64,000 nt of DNA, taken from the NCBI RefSeq assembly GCF_000702585.1, contig NZ_JNIQ01000001.1, positions 418,501 to 482,500 of the forward strand, in the 5' to 3' direction. Origin of the DNA: Exiguobacterium aurantiacum DSM 6208 (GTDB lineage Bacteria > Bacillota > Bacilli > Exiguobacteriales > Exiguobacteriaceae). Below the pieces are notes generated by a model that saw nothing but the letters and a program-made list of their open reading frames with translations, was not told the DNA's origin and searched no databases. The position numbers were made by a program, and so were the translations under genes. Numbering within the stretch: position 1 is the first letter of the stretch; every line of letters starts with the position of its first letter. Below are positions 17,282 through 25,937 of this stretch, one piece after another.

Positions 17282-17421
17282 ATCGAGTGGTCCCCTTCCA
17301 GTTCAACGTTAGTAATGTATTCACAACAGCGATGATTCACACGTGCACAAGAAGAAATTGACAATCCCTCTTCTTTTCCCTACTATTTCTACTAATACCC
17401 AAATGGAGAGGGATGAATGGA

Positions 17422-18558
17422 ATGACTGATATACAGTATGACATCGCCGTGATCGGGGCTGGGACGATGGGGATGGCGGCCGCCTCGTTTTTGACAGCAC
17501 GAGGTGCGAAGACGCTCGTCATCGATGCCTTCGACCCGCCCCACGATAAAGGGAGTCATCATGGTGATACGCGAATGATTCGCCACGCTTACGGAGAAGG
17601 GCGACAATACGTCGCGCTCGTCAAACGGGCTCAGACATTGTGGGAAGAACTAGACCGCGAGACGGCTTATCCCGTTTTCCAAAAGACAGGTGTCCTCGGC
17701 CTAGGTCCAGCCGATTCTGTGTTCTTGAACGAGATGATCGCCTCTGCCGACGAACATGACTTGTCGCTTCAACGTCTTTCGTCTGCGGACATCATGAACC
17801 GTTGGCCTGGCCTTTCGGTTCCAGACGATTATATCGGCTGTTTCGAGACGGAATCGGGCCTGCTCTATAGCGAGAATGCGATTCGGGCGTATCGCGAGCG
17901 TGCTGTTCGAAACGGTGCCACCCTCGCCATGAACACGCCGGTCGTCTCCATCACACCGACAGCCGTCGGCATCACGATCGCGACACGGAACGAGACGTTC
18001 CACGCGAAGAAAGTGATCGTGACGGTCGGGGCTTGGGCGAAACAGCTCCTTCCTGATATCTCGCTTCCGCTGCAACCGACGAGAAAAGTCGTTGGTTGGT
18101 TCGATGCCGATGAAACATTGTTCAGCGACACGGCGTTCCCTTCTTTCTTTGTCGAGGACGACGAACGCATGTTTTACGGTTTCCCAAGCCTAGATGGTTC
18201 CGGCTTGAAAGTCGGTCGTACCGATGGCGGACAGCCAATTGAACCGGGTATACATACGCAAGACTTTGGCCGCTACGACGCGGACGAAGGTGACTTGCGA
18301 CAATTCTTATCCACCTATATGCCGACGGCGAACGGTCCGTTGAAACGAGGTAAGACGTGCCTTTATACGATGTCGAGCGACCATGACTTCATCGTCGACT
18401 TTCATCCCGAGCACGACTCGATTCTGTTCGCATGCGGCTTCTCAGGTCATGGATTCAAGTTTGGTAGCGTCATGGGTGAAGTGTTGAGCGAACTCACGTT
18501 AAACGGCGAGACACCATTCGATTTATCACGCTTCCGCTTGTCCCGTTTTCAGGCATGA
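17422..18558 (+). CDS. solA: Sarcosine oxidase / N-methyl-L-tryptophan oxidase-like flavoenzyme
   Basis: 378 aa. N-terminal FAD fold IAVIGAGTMGMAAASFL, then the family block KGSHHGDTRMIRHAYGEG, and a Cys in GKTCLYTMSSDHDFIVD at the position where monomeric sarcosine and N-methyltryptophan oxidases bind FAD covalently. Such enzymes demethylate N-methyl amino acids to formaldehyde, H2O2 and the amino acid. ATG 17422 is preferred over 17413 since GGAGAGGG is correctly spaced only for the former. Substrate cannot be read from the sequence, so the symbol is a family label. Monocistronic. Confidence 0.82.
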   Translation: MTDIQYDIAVIGAGTMGMAAASFLTARGAKTLVIDAFDPPHDKGSHHGDTRMIRHAYGEGRQYVALVKRAQTLWEELDRETAYPVFQKTGVLGLGPADSVFLNEMIASADEHDLSLQRLSSADIMNRWPGLSVPDDYIGCFETESGLLYSENAIRAYRERAVRNGATLAMNTPVVSITPTAVGITIATRNETFHAKKVIVTVGAWAKQLLPDISLPLQPTRKVVGWFDADETLFSDTAFPSFFVEDDERMFYGFPSLDGSGLKVGRTDGGQPIEPGIHTQDFGRYDADEGDLRQFLSTYMPTANGPLKRGKTCLYTMSSDHDFIVDFHPEHDSILFACGFSGHGFKFGSVMGEVLSELTLNGETPFDLSRFRLSRFQA

Positions 18559-18657
18559 ACGACGAACTGCCTCGTTTCGTGTATAATGAGGCGTAATCCA
18601 AATCGCTAATGAAAATTTCGAATACAGAAGTTTCTTACATGAAAACGAGGTAAACAC

Positions 18658-20103
18658 ATGAATCAACCACAATTTGCAGACTACCGTTTAAGCGAAGAAA
18701 TCCAACGCGCACTCGGTATTATGAAGTACGTCGCTCCGACCGAGGTTCAACAGAAAGTCATCCCGCTCGCACTCGAGCGTCAAGACCTCGTCGTCAAAGC
18801 GCAAACCGGGAGCGGGAAGACAGCCGCCTTCGGTATCCCGGTCACGGAGCTGATCGATTGGGCCGAGAACAAGCCGCAAGTCTTGATTCTCACGCCGACG
18901 CGCGAACTCGCCGTCCAAGTCCGGGAAGACATGACGAACATTGGCCGCTTCAAGCGCATCAAAGCGGCAGCGGTCTACGGGAAAGAACCGTTCTCGAAGC
19001 AACGCGAAGAATTGAAACAAAAGACGCACATCGTCGTCGGGACACCGGGACGCGTCATGGACCATATCGAACGCGAGACGCTCGCTTTAGACAAAATCGA
19101 GTACTTGATTATCGATGAGGCGGATGAGATGTTGAACCGCGGCTTCCTCGCCGACGTCGAAGCGATTCTCGAGCAGTTGCCGACAGAGCGCGTGACGATG
19201 GTCTTCTCGGCCACGTTCCCGAACGATATCGAGCGCCTTTGCCGACAGCACATGAACGAGCCCGTCCGCATCGCCATCGAATCAGCCGGCGTCACCGCTT
19301 CAACGATTGAACACCGTTTGATCGAAGTCCGCCGCGAAGAGAAACTGTCGGTCTTAAAAGACGTCACTGTCGTCGAGAACCCGGACAGCTGTCTCATCTT
19401 CTGCCGGACGAAAGAACATGTCGACACGGTGTACAGCGAACTCGACCAAGCCGGCTACTCGTGTGAGCGACTCCACGGCGGGCTCGAGCAAGAAGACCGC
19501 TTCGCCGTCATGAACGGCTTCAAGATGGGCAACTTCCGCTATCTCGTCGCGACCGATGTCGCCGCCCGCGGCATCGATGTCGATAATGTCGCCCTCGTCA
19601 TCAACTATGACGTACCGATGGAAAAAGAGAGCTACGTGCACCGGACCGGTCGTACAGGACGCGCCGGGAAGCAAGGAAAAGCGATCACGCTCGCGACGCC
19701 GCACGAAGGCAAGTTCGTCCACGCCATCGAGTCGTTCATCAAGTTCGAGATCCCGCAGATGGACGCGCCGACCGAAAAAGAGGTCGCTCGCAACCAAGCC
19801 GCGTTCGAAGAGAAGTTGAGCGGACGCCGCGTCGTTCGAAACAACAAGACGGCACGTATCAATCAAGACATCATGAAGCTTCACTTCAGCGGCGGGAAGA
19901 AGAAAAAACTCCGCGCCGTCGACTTCGTCGGGACGATCGCCAAAATCCCAGGCGTCACAGCCGACGACATCGGCATCATCACGATCACCGATCAGATGAC
20001 ATACGTCGACATCTTGAACGGTAAAGGTTCGCTCGTTTTAGAAGCGATGGAATCGACACCGATCAAAGGTAAAAAACTAAAAGTGAGTAAAGCCCACAAA
20101 TAA
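18658..20103 (+). CDS. dbpA: DEAD-box RNA helicase DbpA/YxiN
   Basis: 481 aa. RecA-1 motifs: AQTGSGKT (I), PTRELA (Ia), TPGRVMDH (Ib), IDEADEML (II), FSATF (III, SAT). RecA-2: [13 protein letters not shown] (V) and [10 protein letters not shown] (VI). The C-terminal ~75 residues ([19 protein letters not shown] to the end) are the DbpA RNA-binding domain, which in B. subtilis YxiN and E. coli DbpA recognises hairpin 92 of 23S rRNA; role in 50S assembly. A TATAAT at 18582..18587 suggests a leader of about 65 nt. Own terminator follows. Confidence 0.95.
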   Translation: MNQPQFADYRLSEEIQRALGIMKYVAPTEVQQKVIPLALERQDLVVKAQTGSGKTAAFGIPVTELIDWAENKPQVLILTPTRELAVQVREDMTNIGRFKRIKAAAVYGKEPFSKQREELKQKTHIVVGTPGRVMDHIERETLALDKIEYLIIDEADEMLNRGFLADVEAILEQLPTERVTMVFSATFPNDIERLCRQHMNEPVRIAIESAGVTASTIEHRLIEVRREEKLSVLKDVTVVENPDSCLIFCRTKEHVDTVYSELDQAGYSCERLHGGLEQEDRFAVMNGFKMGNFRYLVATDVAARGIDVDNVALVINYDVPMEKESYVHRTGRTGRAGKQGKAITLATPHEGKFVHAIESFIKFEIPQMDAPTEKEVARNQAAFEEKLSGRRVVRNNKTARINQDIMKLHFSGGKKKKLRAVDFVGTIAKIPGVTADDIGIITITDQMTYVDILNGKGSLVLEAMESTPIKGKKLKVSKAHK

Positions 20104-20111
20104 ACGGCTAT

Positions 20112-20146
20112 GCCTGAGAAGATTCTTTCTTCTCGGGCTTTTTTAT
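20112..20146 (+). terminator. Terminator of dbpA
   Basis: GCCTGAGAAG / CTTCTCGGGC (one wobble), 7-base loop, followed by TTTTTTATT. Confidence 0.88.
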
Positions 20147-20160
20147 TGGCGTCACCTAAT

Positions 20161-20174
20161 CGAAAGCGCTTTCG
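20161..20174. promoter_or_regulatory. Orphan cre-like palindrome
   Basis: CGAAAGCGCTTTCG, base-for-base the same as the cre in front of the GH16 gene (10310..10323), but placed between the 3' ends of two convergent genes, with no promoter recognised beside it. Confidence 0.45.
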
Positions 20175-20182
20175 AAAACATG

Positions 20183-20210
20183 TAAAAAAGGAAGCGTCAA
20201 GAGAACGCTT
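20183..20210 (-). terminator. Minus-strand terminator hairpin (distal)
   Basis: Minus strand AAGCGT, 7-base loop, ACGCTT, then CCTTTTTT. Second in line behind 20271..20295; together they would insulate dbpA from transcription of the DUF4317 gene. Confidence 0.6.
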
Positions 20211-20270
20211 TCAATGAAATCATACCGATATTGATGCTTAAATTCAACCATCCTCACGCGATTGTCATAA

Positions 20271-20295
20271 AAAAGCCCAGGCGGATTGCCTGGAC
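20271..20295 (-). terminator. Terminator of the DUF4317 gene (proximal)
   Basis: CCAGGC / GCCTGG stem, 5-base loop, followed on the minus strand by GCTTTTTTAT. Confidence 0.75.
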
Positions 20296-20337
20296 TCGCT
20301 TCATAGGAACGATGTCTGTCTCTCTGTAAACATCAAC

Positions 20338-21531
20338 TTAGTCGAGCAACTCTTCCGAGATTAACTTGAATCCTTCAATCTCCGTGTCGTCCTCCACTTC
20401 AATCAACAGGCACGGTCTACCTTTATAGTTCACTTGCTTCACGTATTTCAGGTCTTGCGGGCTGATGGCGATATTGGCCACTTTCGTGTTGATTTTAATC
20501 GATTTCGACGTATATTTCGGGATGACGCTGCTCGCTTTCATCTCGTATTGACGGTCATCGACGACTTGTTGGAACGCCGCTTCGACTTTTTCCGTCGTTA
20601 CGTCCTCGACCCCGCTCGCCTTCAATACGATTTCGACCGTGCGGGCATCCATGACCGGCACCGTCTGGTCCTCTTCCTCACGCTCGGCCTCGGCGACAAT
20701 GATTTGGTTAATCTCGTCGTACACAGTCGCGAGCGTCGCCAAGTTGACCTCTTCGCCGATGACGGTCTTGACGACTTCTTCGAACATCGCCTTCTCCTCG
20801 ACGGCCGTCACGATCTCAGTGCCATTCAACACGTTCTCGATGAAGCGATAGTCCGGTTGATGCGGTTTTTGCGCCGCATACAAGATATGGTTGACGTCGG
20901 CCGCGTTGTCCGTGAAGCTCGGGAACATGAACCCGCCGACCGGCGCATCGAGCTTGATGACCGGATTGATGAAAATGTTCGACTTGAACTCGCGTTCGAT
21001 GAAGTCAAAGACGAGCGACTGTTTCGGTAGCTCCGTCTGGTTGATGCTACAGAGGATGAACCGGGACGTCCACACCTCGTCACGCATGTCGATCTCCGTC
21101 TCCTCCGAGTGGCGGCGTGTCGGTTTATTGTATTTGAAGCGGATGAACGTGATGACCATGTCCTTCTCGAACGTGGCGTCCTGTACCGTCTTCAAGGCGA
21201 CCCGTTGCATCAAGGATGCCCAGCCTTCGATATCGTCTGTCTTCAATCCCTCGTAAAGAAGCGTCTGCGTATGGTCACTTTGCCCGGGTTCCGGATGTTG
21301 AAACTTCACCTCGAACAGTTTCTCGTCCATCTTCCCGCCGAGTACTTTTTTGAAATTGGTGAGGAACAGCTCTTGATGTTCCTGCTCGAGAAACGGGAAC
21401 GAGCGCAACTCCTCATGGAAGATCTCATTGCTGTCCTGTCGGATATAAATATTATAAATGTCAGCGATTTTGACCGCCTCTGCATTTAGTTTGAAATGTT
21501 TGCGGATTGCCGCGACTTCTTTTTGATTCAT
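20338..21531 (-). CDS. DUF4317 family protein
   Basis: 397 aa, soluble, acidic, function unknown. It starts NQKEVAAIRKHFKLN, the typical opening of DUF4317, followed by IADIYNIYI, the phage-tail-like FKKVLGGKMDEKLFEVKF region and conserved centre FILCSINQTELPKQSLVF. The C-terminal third is a mixed domain ending in EIEGFKLISEELLD. Single gene with two terminators behind it. About 250 bp upstream before the next gene hold no recognisable feature except the start region of the divergent nuclease gene. Confidence 0.75.
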   Translation of the reverse strand: MNQKEVAAIRKHFKLNAEAVKIADIYNIYIRQDSNEIFHEELRSFPFLEQEHQELFLTNFKKVLGGKMDEKLFEVKFQHPEPGQSDHTQTLLYEGLKTDDIEGWASLMQRVALKTVQDATFEKDMVITFIRFKYNKPTRRHSEETEIDMRDEVWTSRFILCSINQTELPKQSLVFDFIEREFKSNIFINPVIKLDAPVGGFMFPSFTDNAADVNHILYAAQKPHQPDYRFIENVLNGTEIVTAVEEKAMFEEVVKTVIGEEVNLATLATVYDEINQIIVAEAEREEEDQTVPVMDARTVEIVLKASGVEDVTTEKVEAAFQQVVDDRQYEMKASSVIPKYTSKSIKINTKVANIAISPQDLKYVKQVNYKGRPCLLIEVEDDTEIEGFKLISEELLD

Positions 21532-21784
21532 TCATCCCCACTCCTTCGTTCTTTCCTACGAACCGACTCCATTATACCAATAGTTGCTGTACACGCGTCC
21601 ATGAGTAGTGCTAAAGCCGGGACGTCTGATGTCATATATTATGTCTCTCATCTTAACTTTTCTAATCTTTCTATTCATTTTTGTAAATTTCACGCTTTCT
21701 CGATGACAGCCCATGTATAGTCGATGTGCGTCCACCGGTTGGACGCGCTCGATTCGGTCGTCATACATATGAGGAGGCTCACCC

Positions 21785-22417
21785 ATGTTGAAGAAAATGC
21801 TCAGTTCTTTATTCGCCATCGTTCTCGTTTTGACCACGCTCCACTTCAGTACACCGACCGCTTCGGCCTTGCCGCCGAACATTCCGTCGAAGGCCGACGC
21901 AATCACGAAACTGAACGCGTTGACCGTCCAAGCGGAAGGCGCGATGACCGGCTACAGCCGTGATTTGTTCCCTCATTGGAGCAGTCAAGGGAACGGCTGT
22001 AACACCCGTCACGTCGTCTTGAAGCGTGATGCCGATTCGGTCGTCGACACTTGCCCGGTCACGACCGGAAGATGGTACAGTTACTATGATGGTCTCGTCT
22101 TCACGTCTGCTTCTGATATCGACATCGACCACGTCGTCCCGCTCGCTGAAGCGTGGCGTTCAGGCGCGAGCAGCTGGACATCGACGAAGCGTCAAAGCTT
22201 CGCCAACGATTTGAACGGACCGCAGTTGATTGCCGTATCCGCGACATCAAACCGCTCAAAAGGTGACCAGGACCCGTCGACATGGCAGCCGCCGCGTGCC
22301 GGTGCGCGTTGTGCGTATGCGAAGATGTGGGTTGAGACGAAAAGCCGTTGGGGACTCACGCTTCAATCGTCAGAGAAAGCAGCGCTTCAAACTGCCATCA
22401 ACGCCTGCAGCTATTGA
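21785..22417 (+). CDS. Secreted HNH-type nuclease (DUF1524/GmrSD C-terminal-like)
   Basis: 210 aa. Signal peptide (LKKMLSSLFAIVLVLTTLHF, cleavage after TASA). The mature part has the DUF1524 HNH fold: TGYSRDLFPHWSS with N-terminal R/H, DIDIDHVVPLAEAW (metal-binding D-H, catalytic His), LNGPQLIAVSATSNRSKGDQDP (the N of H-N-H) and a conserved Cys pair. Close in type to secreted nucleases of Streptomyces and Bacillus thought to degrade environmental DNA. RBS GAGGAGG lies before ATG 21785. Followed 18 bp later by a small unknown gene. Confidence 0.85.
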   Translation: MLKKMLSSLFAIVLVLTTLHFSTPTASALPPNIPSKADAITKLNALTVQAEGAMTGYSRDLFPHWSSQGNGCNTRHVVLKRDADSVVDTCPVTTGRWYSYYDGLVFTSASDIDIDHVVPLAEAWRSGASSWTSTKRQSFANDLNGPQLIAVSATSNRSKGDQDPSTWQPPRAGARCAYAKMWVETKSRWGLTLQSSEKAALQTAINACSY

Positions 22418-22435
22418 TTCAAAAAGGAGGACATT

Positions 22436-22678
22436 ATGGATCAACAATCGTCTATCTTTAAAGCCTCTCACGGGGTCATGACCGAAGAAGTCGGTGTCAT
22501 CAGCGGCGAACTCGAGCTGAAGACGACGTGCCAAGAAGACGGCACGCTCGAACTTGCGGTCACGTACGTCGGGGCCGCCGAATGGTATACATTACCCGGG
22601 AAAGACTACAAGCTTCACGATGTGCGGGACCACGCCGTCGTGCATCAACTGCTCGTGAACGTCCTCGAGCGGGCGTAA
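22436..22678 (+). CDS. Unknown 80-aa acidic protein
   Basis: Not recognised. Starts behind a perfect AAGGAGG. Soluble, acidic, single small alpha/beta domain with a WYTLPGKDYKLHD stretch. It follows the nuclease gene by 18 bp and ends 3 bp before a strong terminator, so both form one transcript. An inhibitor of the nuclease is conceivable from position and charge only. Confidence 0.65.
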   Translation: MDQQSSIFKASHGVMTEEVGVISGELELKTTCQEDGTLELAVTYVGAAEWYTLPGKDYKLHDVRDHAVVHQLLVNVLERA

Positions 22679-22681
22679 ATG

Positions 22682-22725
22682 AAAAGGAGTCGCGACACCT
22701 CATTTGGGTGACGAGACTCCTTTTT
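22682..22725 (+). terminator. Terminator of the nuclease operon
   Basis: AAAAGGAGTC / GACTCCTTTT outer stem with an inner CACC / GGGTG stem, followed by T. Confidence 0.85.
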
Positions 22726-22734
22726 GGTTGGGGC

Positions 22735-22839
22735 TTACTTCACCATTTTGATGATGGCACGAATAACAAGGAAACTGACCCCAATCATGGCTCCTGCCAA
22801 CAGCAAGCTGGCGCCACCGACGATGCCGAGTGTGAACAT
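22735..22839 (-). CDS. 34-residue single-span membrane peptide
   Basis: ATG 22839 with GGAGG seven bases upstream; stop TAA 22735..22737. It begins MFTLGIVGGASLLLAGAM, continues as one unbroken hydrophobic helix of about 28 residues rich in Gly and Ala, and ends in the basic tail IIKMVK, which by the positive-inside rule places the C-terminus in the cytoplasm. No charged residue before Arg27. It is convergent with the nuclease operon and shares its terminator region. Similar short helices occur in type I toxins and in small membrane regulators; no antisense RNA was identified. Confidence 0.65.
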   Translation of the reverse strand: MFTLGIVGGASLLLAGAMIGVSFLVIRAIIKMVK

Positions 22840-22930
22840 AATGGTCCTCCGTGGTGATGTGATCATCGTTACTTCCCTACGATATCATCTGTCCCACCAG
22901 TACATAAGCTGCGTTATTTTTTTTCGCCGT

Positions 22931-23404
22931 TCAACGCTTGTATTTCTCAAGCAACGCTTTCGGGATGTGACAATAATCGTCCGGGCAGCGTGCGAGACGG
23001 TCCTGATGCTCGTCCGCGCTCGGAATATAGTTCGTGAGCGGCAACACTTCGACCGCGATTTGGTCCGCGTCGCTTCGCCTTTGGATAAACGCACGTGCCA
23101 CCTCTACATGTTTCGCATCCTCACTGTATAACCCGGTCCGGTACTTCTCTCCGACATCCTCGCCTTGTCGGTTGACGCTGTACGGGTCAATGATTTCGAA
23201 CAAGTACCCCATCAACGCTTCAATCGTGACGACTGTCGGATCAAATATGGTTTTGACGCATTCAGCGTATCCATCATAGTCTCCTTCGAGCGTGGTCGTC
23301 TTTCCGTTCGCCCGTCCGGCTTCCGTCTCGATAACGCCGGGTAACGTCTTGACGAACGCCTGCACACCCCATAGACAGCCTCCTGCGAGATATACCGTCT
23401 GCAT
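22931..23404 (-). CDS. msrA: Peptide methionine sulfoxide reductase A
   Basis: 157 aa. Reduces Met-S-sulfoxide in proteins. The catalytic Cys sits in AGGCLWGVQ, where most MsrA have GCFWG; this Leu form is typical of a shorter MsrA branch in Gram-positives. Further marks: EAGRANG, DGYAECVKTIFDP, GEDVGEKYRTGLY and the C-terminal NYIPSADEHQD. ATG 23404 (AAAGGGG upstream) starts right at the conserved core; the open frame to 23443 is not part of it. No msrB alongside. Confidence 0.92.
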   Translation of the reverse strand: MQTVYLAGGCLWGVQAFVKTLPGVIETEAGRANGKTTTLEGDYDGYAECVKTIFDPTVVTIEALMGYLFEIIDPYSVNRQGEDVGEKYRTGLYSEDAKHVEVARAFIQRRSDADQIAVEVLPLTNYIPSADEHQDRLARCPDDYCHIPKALLEKYKR

Positions 23405-23502
23405 CACATCATCCCCTTTAAGAAAATTAGTAAAAAATCCCACTATTATGAAGCAATACGATAAACTAGAAGAAACGTCGTGTTCATTTAGGAGGAAGCT
23501 AT

Positions 23503-24009
23503 GTGAAAAAACTCATCTTGACCACATTTTATACGATGACGCTTTGTTCAGGCATCTATTACGTCGCGACGGGCGAATCGTTCGTCACGATGAGTCAGTC
23601 CGTCCCACTCGATCAAGCCGAGGTGGAGCGCTACTTGGCGACCGAAGTGATGGCGCCGAACTTTGGTGGTGATGTTTATACGACGTATAAGATTCTCGAC
23701 ACGAGTACGACGAAACATGAGATTTACGTGTGGGCACTCATTCAAGAGTATGTGCGAGAAGGTGACCGCTTCGAGACAGGTACGGGCATGTCCGGTCCGC
23801 TCGTCCTCTACGTCGATCGTGCGGCAGAGATGTTCACGATTTCAGGTCATGAATCGCCACGTCCTGGAGATTACTATCCGGGCGACGTACGACGCATGTT
23901 CCCGCTCTATGCTGAACTGTCTGTCCTCCCGCATCCAATCTCGCTCGGCGAAAAACTACATGATCAAATGGAACAAAAGCTTTCACGTAGCCATCCTGTG
24001 AAAGAATGA
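23503..24009 (+). CDS. Unknown exported or membrane-anchored protein, 168 aa
   Basis: Not recognised. GTG start at 23503 behind AGGAGG. N-terminal KKLILTTFYTMTLCSGIYYVATG is a signal or anchor segment. The outer part (residues 30-165) is a mixed domain with GGDVYTTYKILDT and IYVWALIQEYV, recalling small Bacillus proteins of unknown role. Overlaps or nearly abuts the next gene, a two-span membrane protein. Confidence 0.6.
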   Translation: MKKLILTTFYTMTLCSGIYYVATGESFVTMSQSVPLDQAEVERYLATEVMAPNFGGDVYTTYKILDTSTTKHEIYVWALIQEYVREGDRFETGTGMSGPLVLYVDRAAEMFTISGHESPRPGDYYPGDVRRMFPLYAELSVLPHPISLGEKLHDQMEQKLSRSHPVKE

Positions 24010-24023
24010 AAGGAAAGTTATTT

Positions 24024-24299
24024 ATGAAATTAGTTATTCGCGCCGCCTTGATTTCGGCCGTGCTTCATCTCGTTTATTTCATCGCGACGTTCGGAATCGG
24101 CTTCATCCGGACACTCACGTATGAGCCCGACATCATCACCAAAGCGGACAACGTCGTCGTCTTGCAAGACGAGGTCGTCATCGTGACGACCGGGGCGCCT
24201 TTCTTGTTCGTGTACACATTTTTTGGGATCACACTCATCGCTGCACTGCTTCTCACAGGGGTGCGTAACCGAACAATGCGAAAGGGAAGCCTGCGCTAA
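24024..24299 (+). CDS. Unknown two-span membrane protein, 91 aa
   Basis: ATG 24024 behind AAAGGAAAG. Two hydrophobic helices (residues about 5-27 and 58-80) around an extracytoplasmic loop containing two short V-rich strands, and a basic tail (RNRTMRKGSLR). Co-transcribed with the preceding gene (14 bp). Its TAA stop (24297..24299) is the left copy of the 3-bp target duplication of the IS3-family element: the insertion hit directly behind the last sense codon and left the protein unchanged. Confidence 0.65.
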   Translation: MKLVIRAALISAVLHLVYFIATFGIGFIRTLTYEPDIITKADNVVVLQDEVVIVTTGAPFLFVYTFFGITLIAALLLTGVRNRTMRKGSLR

Positions 24300-24367
24300 T
24301 GATATGCTCCCCAATAGGTAGACAGATGAAATAACAAATCTGTTTATCTGATTGGGGAGTGTTTTTT

Positions 24368-25042
24368 ATGGCGAGAAGTCGGCATTCAATCGAACAAAAA
24401 CTGAGTGCACTACGGATGATGGAAGAAGAAACATATACGTGGAAGGAAATCGAGGAGGCCCATGACGTCTCTGAGCATACCCTCCGGGTGTGGAAAGTGA
24501 AATTCGAGACCGGCGGAATCGACGCCTTGAAGGAGTCGAGGACATGGAAACTGTACACAAAGGAACAGAAAATAGCGGCCGTACGTGACTATCTCGATGG
24601 GGTCACCATGGTGGAAGTCCTCTCCAGACATCAAATCAGTAGTCGTTCGGTTCTATATCGGTGGATCAAGAAGTATACTAGTCATAGCGAGTTAACAGAT
24701 TCGAGAAAAGGGATGGATCGAGCTATGACAAAAGGGAGAAAGACCACATTCGAGGAACGCATGGAGATCGTCAGGTATTGCCTGGACAATGGACGGAACT
24801 ATCAACAGACGGCCGAGATATTCGCCGTGTCGTACCACCAGGTCTACGGCTGGACGAAAAAATATGACGCCGACGGCGTGCACGGGCTCGAGGACCGGCG
24901 CGGACGGACGAAGCAAGAAGAGGAACTGACCAACGAAGAGAAGCTCGAACGTCGCATCCAACAGATCGAGCGGGAGAACGAGCGCCTGCGGGCCGAGAAC
25001 CTGTTCCTAAAAAAGTTAGAGGAGATCGAGAGGAGAGGTTGA
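24368..25042 (+). CDS. IS3-family OrfA (helix-turn-helix protein)
   Basis: 224 aa from ATG 24368. Contains two helix-turn-helix units (TWKEIEEAHDVSEHTLRVWK and YQQTAEIFAVSYHQVYGW) and a C-terminal leucine-zipper-like coiled coil (LERRIQQIERENERLRAENL) for multimerisation, as in the longer OrfA proteins of the IS150 group. Binds the inverted repeats. Ends by TGA overlapping the orfB frame. Confidence 0.88.
   Translation: MARSRHSIEQKLSALRMMEEETYTWKEIEEAHDVSEHTLRVWKVKFETGGIDALKESRTWKLYTKEQKIAAVRDYLDGVTMVEVLSRHQISSRSVLYRWIKKYTSHSELTDSRKGMDRAMTKGRKTTFEERMEIVRYCLDNGRNYQQTAEIFAVSYHQVYGWTKKYDADGVHGLEDRRGRTKQEEELTNEEKLERRIQQIERENERLRAENLFLKKLEEIERRG
25009..25015 (+). other. Programmed -1 frameshift site (A AAA AAG)
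   Basis: AAAAAAG in the correct phase of orfA (third base of CTA, then AAA AAG). A -1 slip enters a frame that is open into orfB without a stop, giving the OrfAB transposase, as in IS150 and IS911. Confidence 0.85.
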
Positions 25043-25937
25043 TCAGCCAAATCCGGCTACAATTACGTTACATGGCGATCGAGGAAATGTCGACGACCGA
25101 CACGTTCCCGGTCGTGCTCCTGTGTGAAATCGCGCAGGTCTCACGGGCCGCCTACTACAAATGGTTGAAGCGTACCGTCTCGGTACGCGAGGAGGAGAAC
25201 TTGGGCTTACTGGAGGACATCCGTCTCCTCTATGACCAGGTGAACGGGACCTACGGCTATCGACGGCTCACCATGACAATCAACCGCAGACGACGTCAAC
25301 ATGGCCTGCCGGCATACAATGAGAAGCGGATCTATCGTCTCATGCGCATCCATGAGATCCGTTCGGTCATCCGCCAGAAACGAAAGCGGCATAAGAAATC
25401 GTCACCGCAACATGTGGCCGAGAACCTGATGAACCGGGAATTCAGCGCGTCCCGACCGGACGAGAAGTGGTGCACCGACGTCACCGAGTTCAAATATGGC
25501 GCCGGGAAGAAGGCGTATCTGAGCGCGATCATCGACCTCTATGACGGCTCGATCGTCGCCTATCGCATCGGGAAATCCAACAACAACGCGCTCGTCTTCC
25601 AGACGATGATCCCAGCCATCGCGGGGCTCCGTTCAGGAGCGAGTCCGATGATCCATAGCGACCGAGGGTTCCAATATACCTCGAGAGGGTTCAAACGCAT
25701 GGTGGAAGACGCGGGGCTGACCCACAGCATGTCCCGGGTCGGACGTTGTCTCGACAACGCCCCGATTGAGGGTTTTTGGGTACCCTGAAAGTCGAGATGT
25801 ACTATTTGCGTGAGTTCCAGGCCTACAGCGAACTCACATCAGCCATCGAGGCCTACATATCGTTCTACAACCATGATCGTTTCCAGAAACGACTAAACGG
25901 CTTGAGCCCTGTCGAATACAGGACTCAAGCCGCCTAG
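25039..25937 (+). pseudogene. IS3-family OrfB (DDE transposase), frameshifted near the 3' end
   Basis: HTH_21 region then the integrase core: D in WCTDVTEFKYG, D in MIHSDRGFQYTS, E in CLDNAPIEGFW. Right after this Glu the frame shifts: GGTTTTTGGGTACC lacks one G, so translation ends at 25788 (WVP-stop). In the next frame the standard ending continues (TLKVEMYYLREF, FYNHDRFQKRLNGLSPVEYR) to TAG 25935..25937. About 50 residues are lost although the three catalytic acids remain. A homopolymer sequencing error would give the same picture. Confidence 0.88.
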
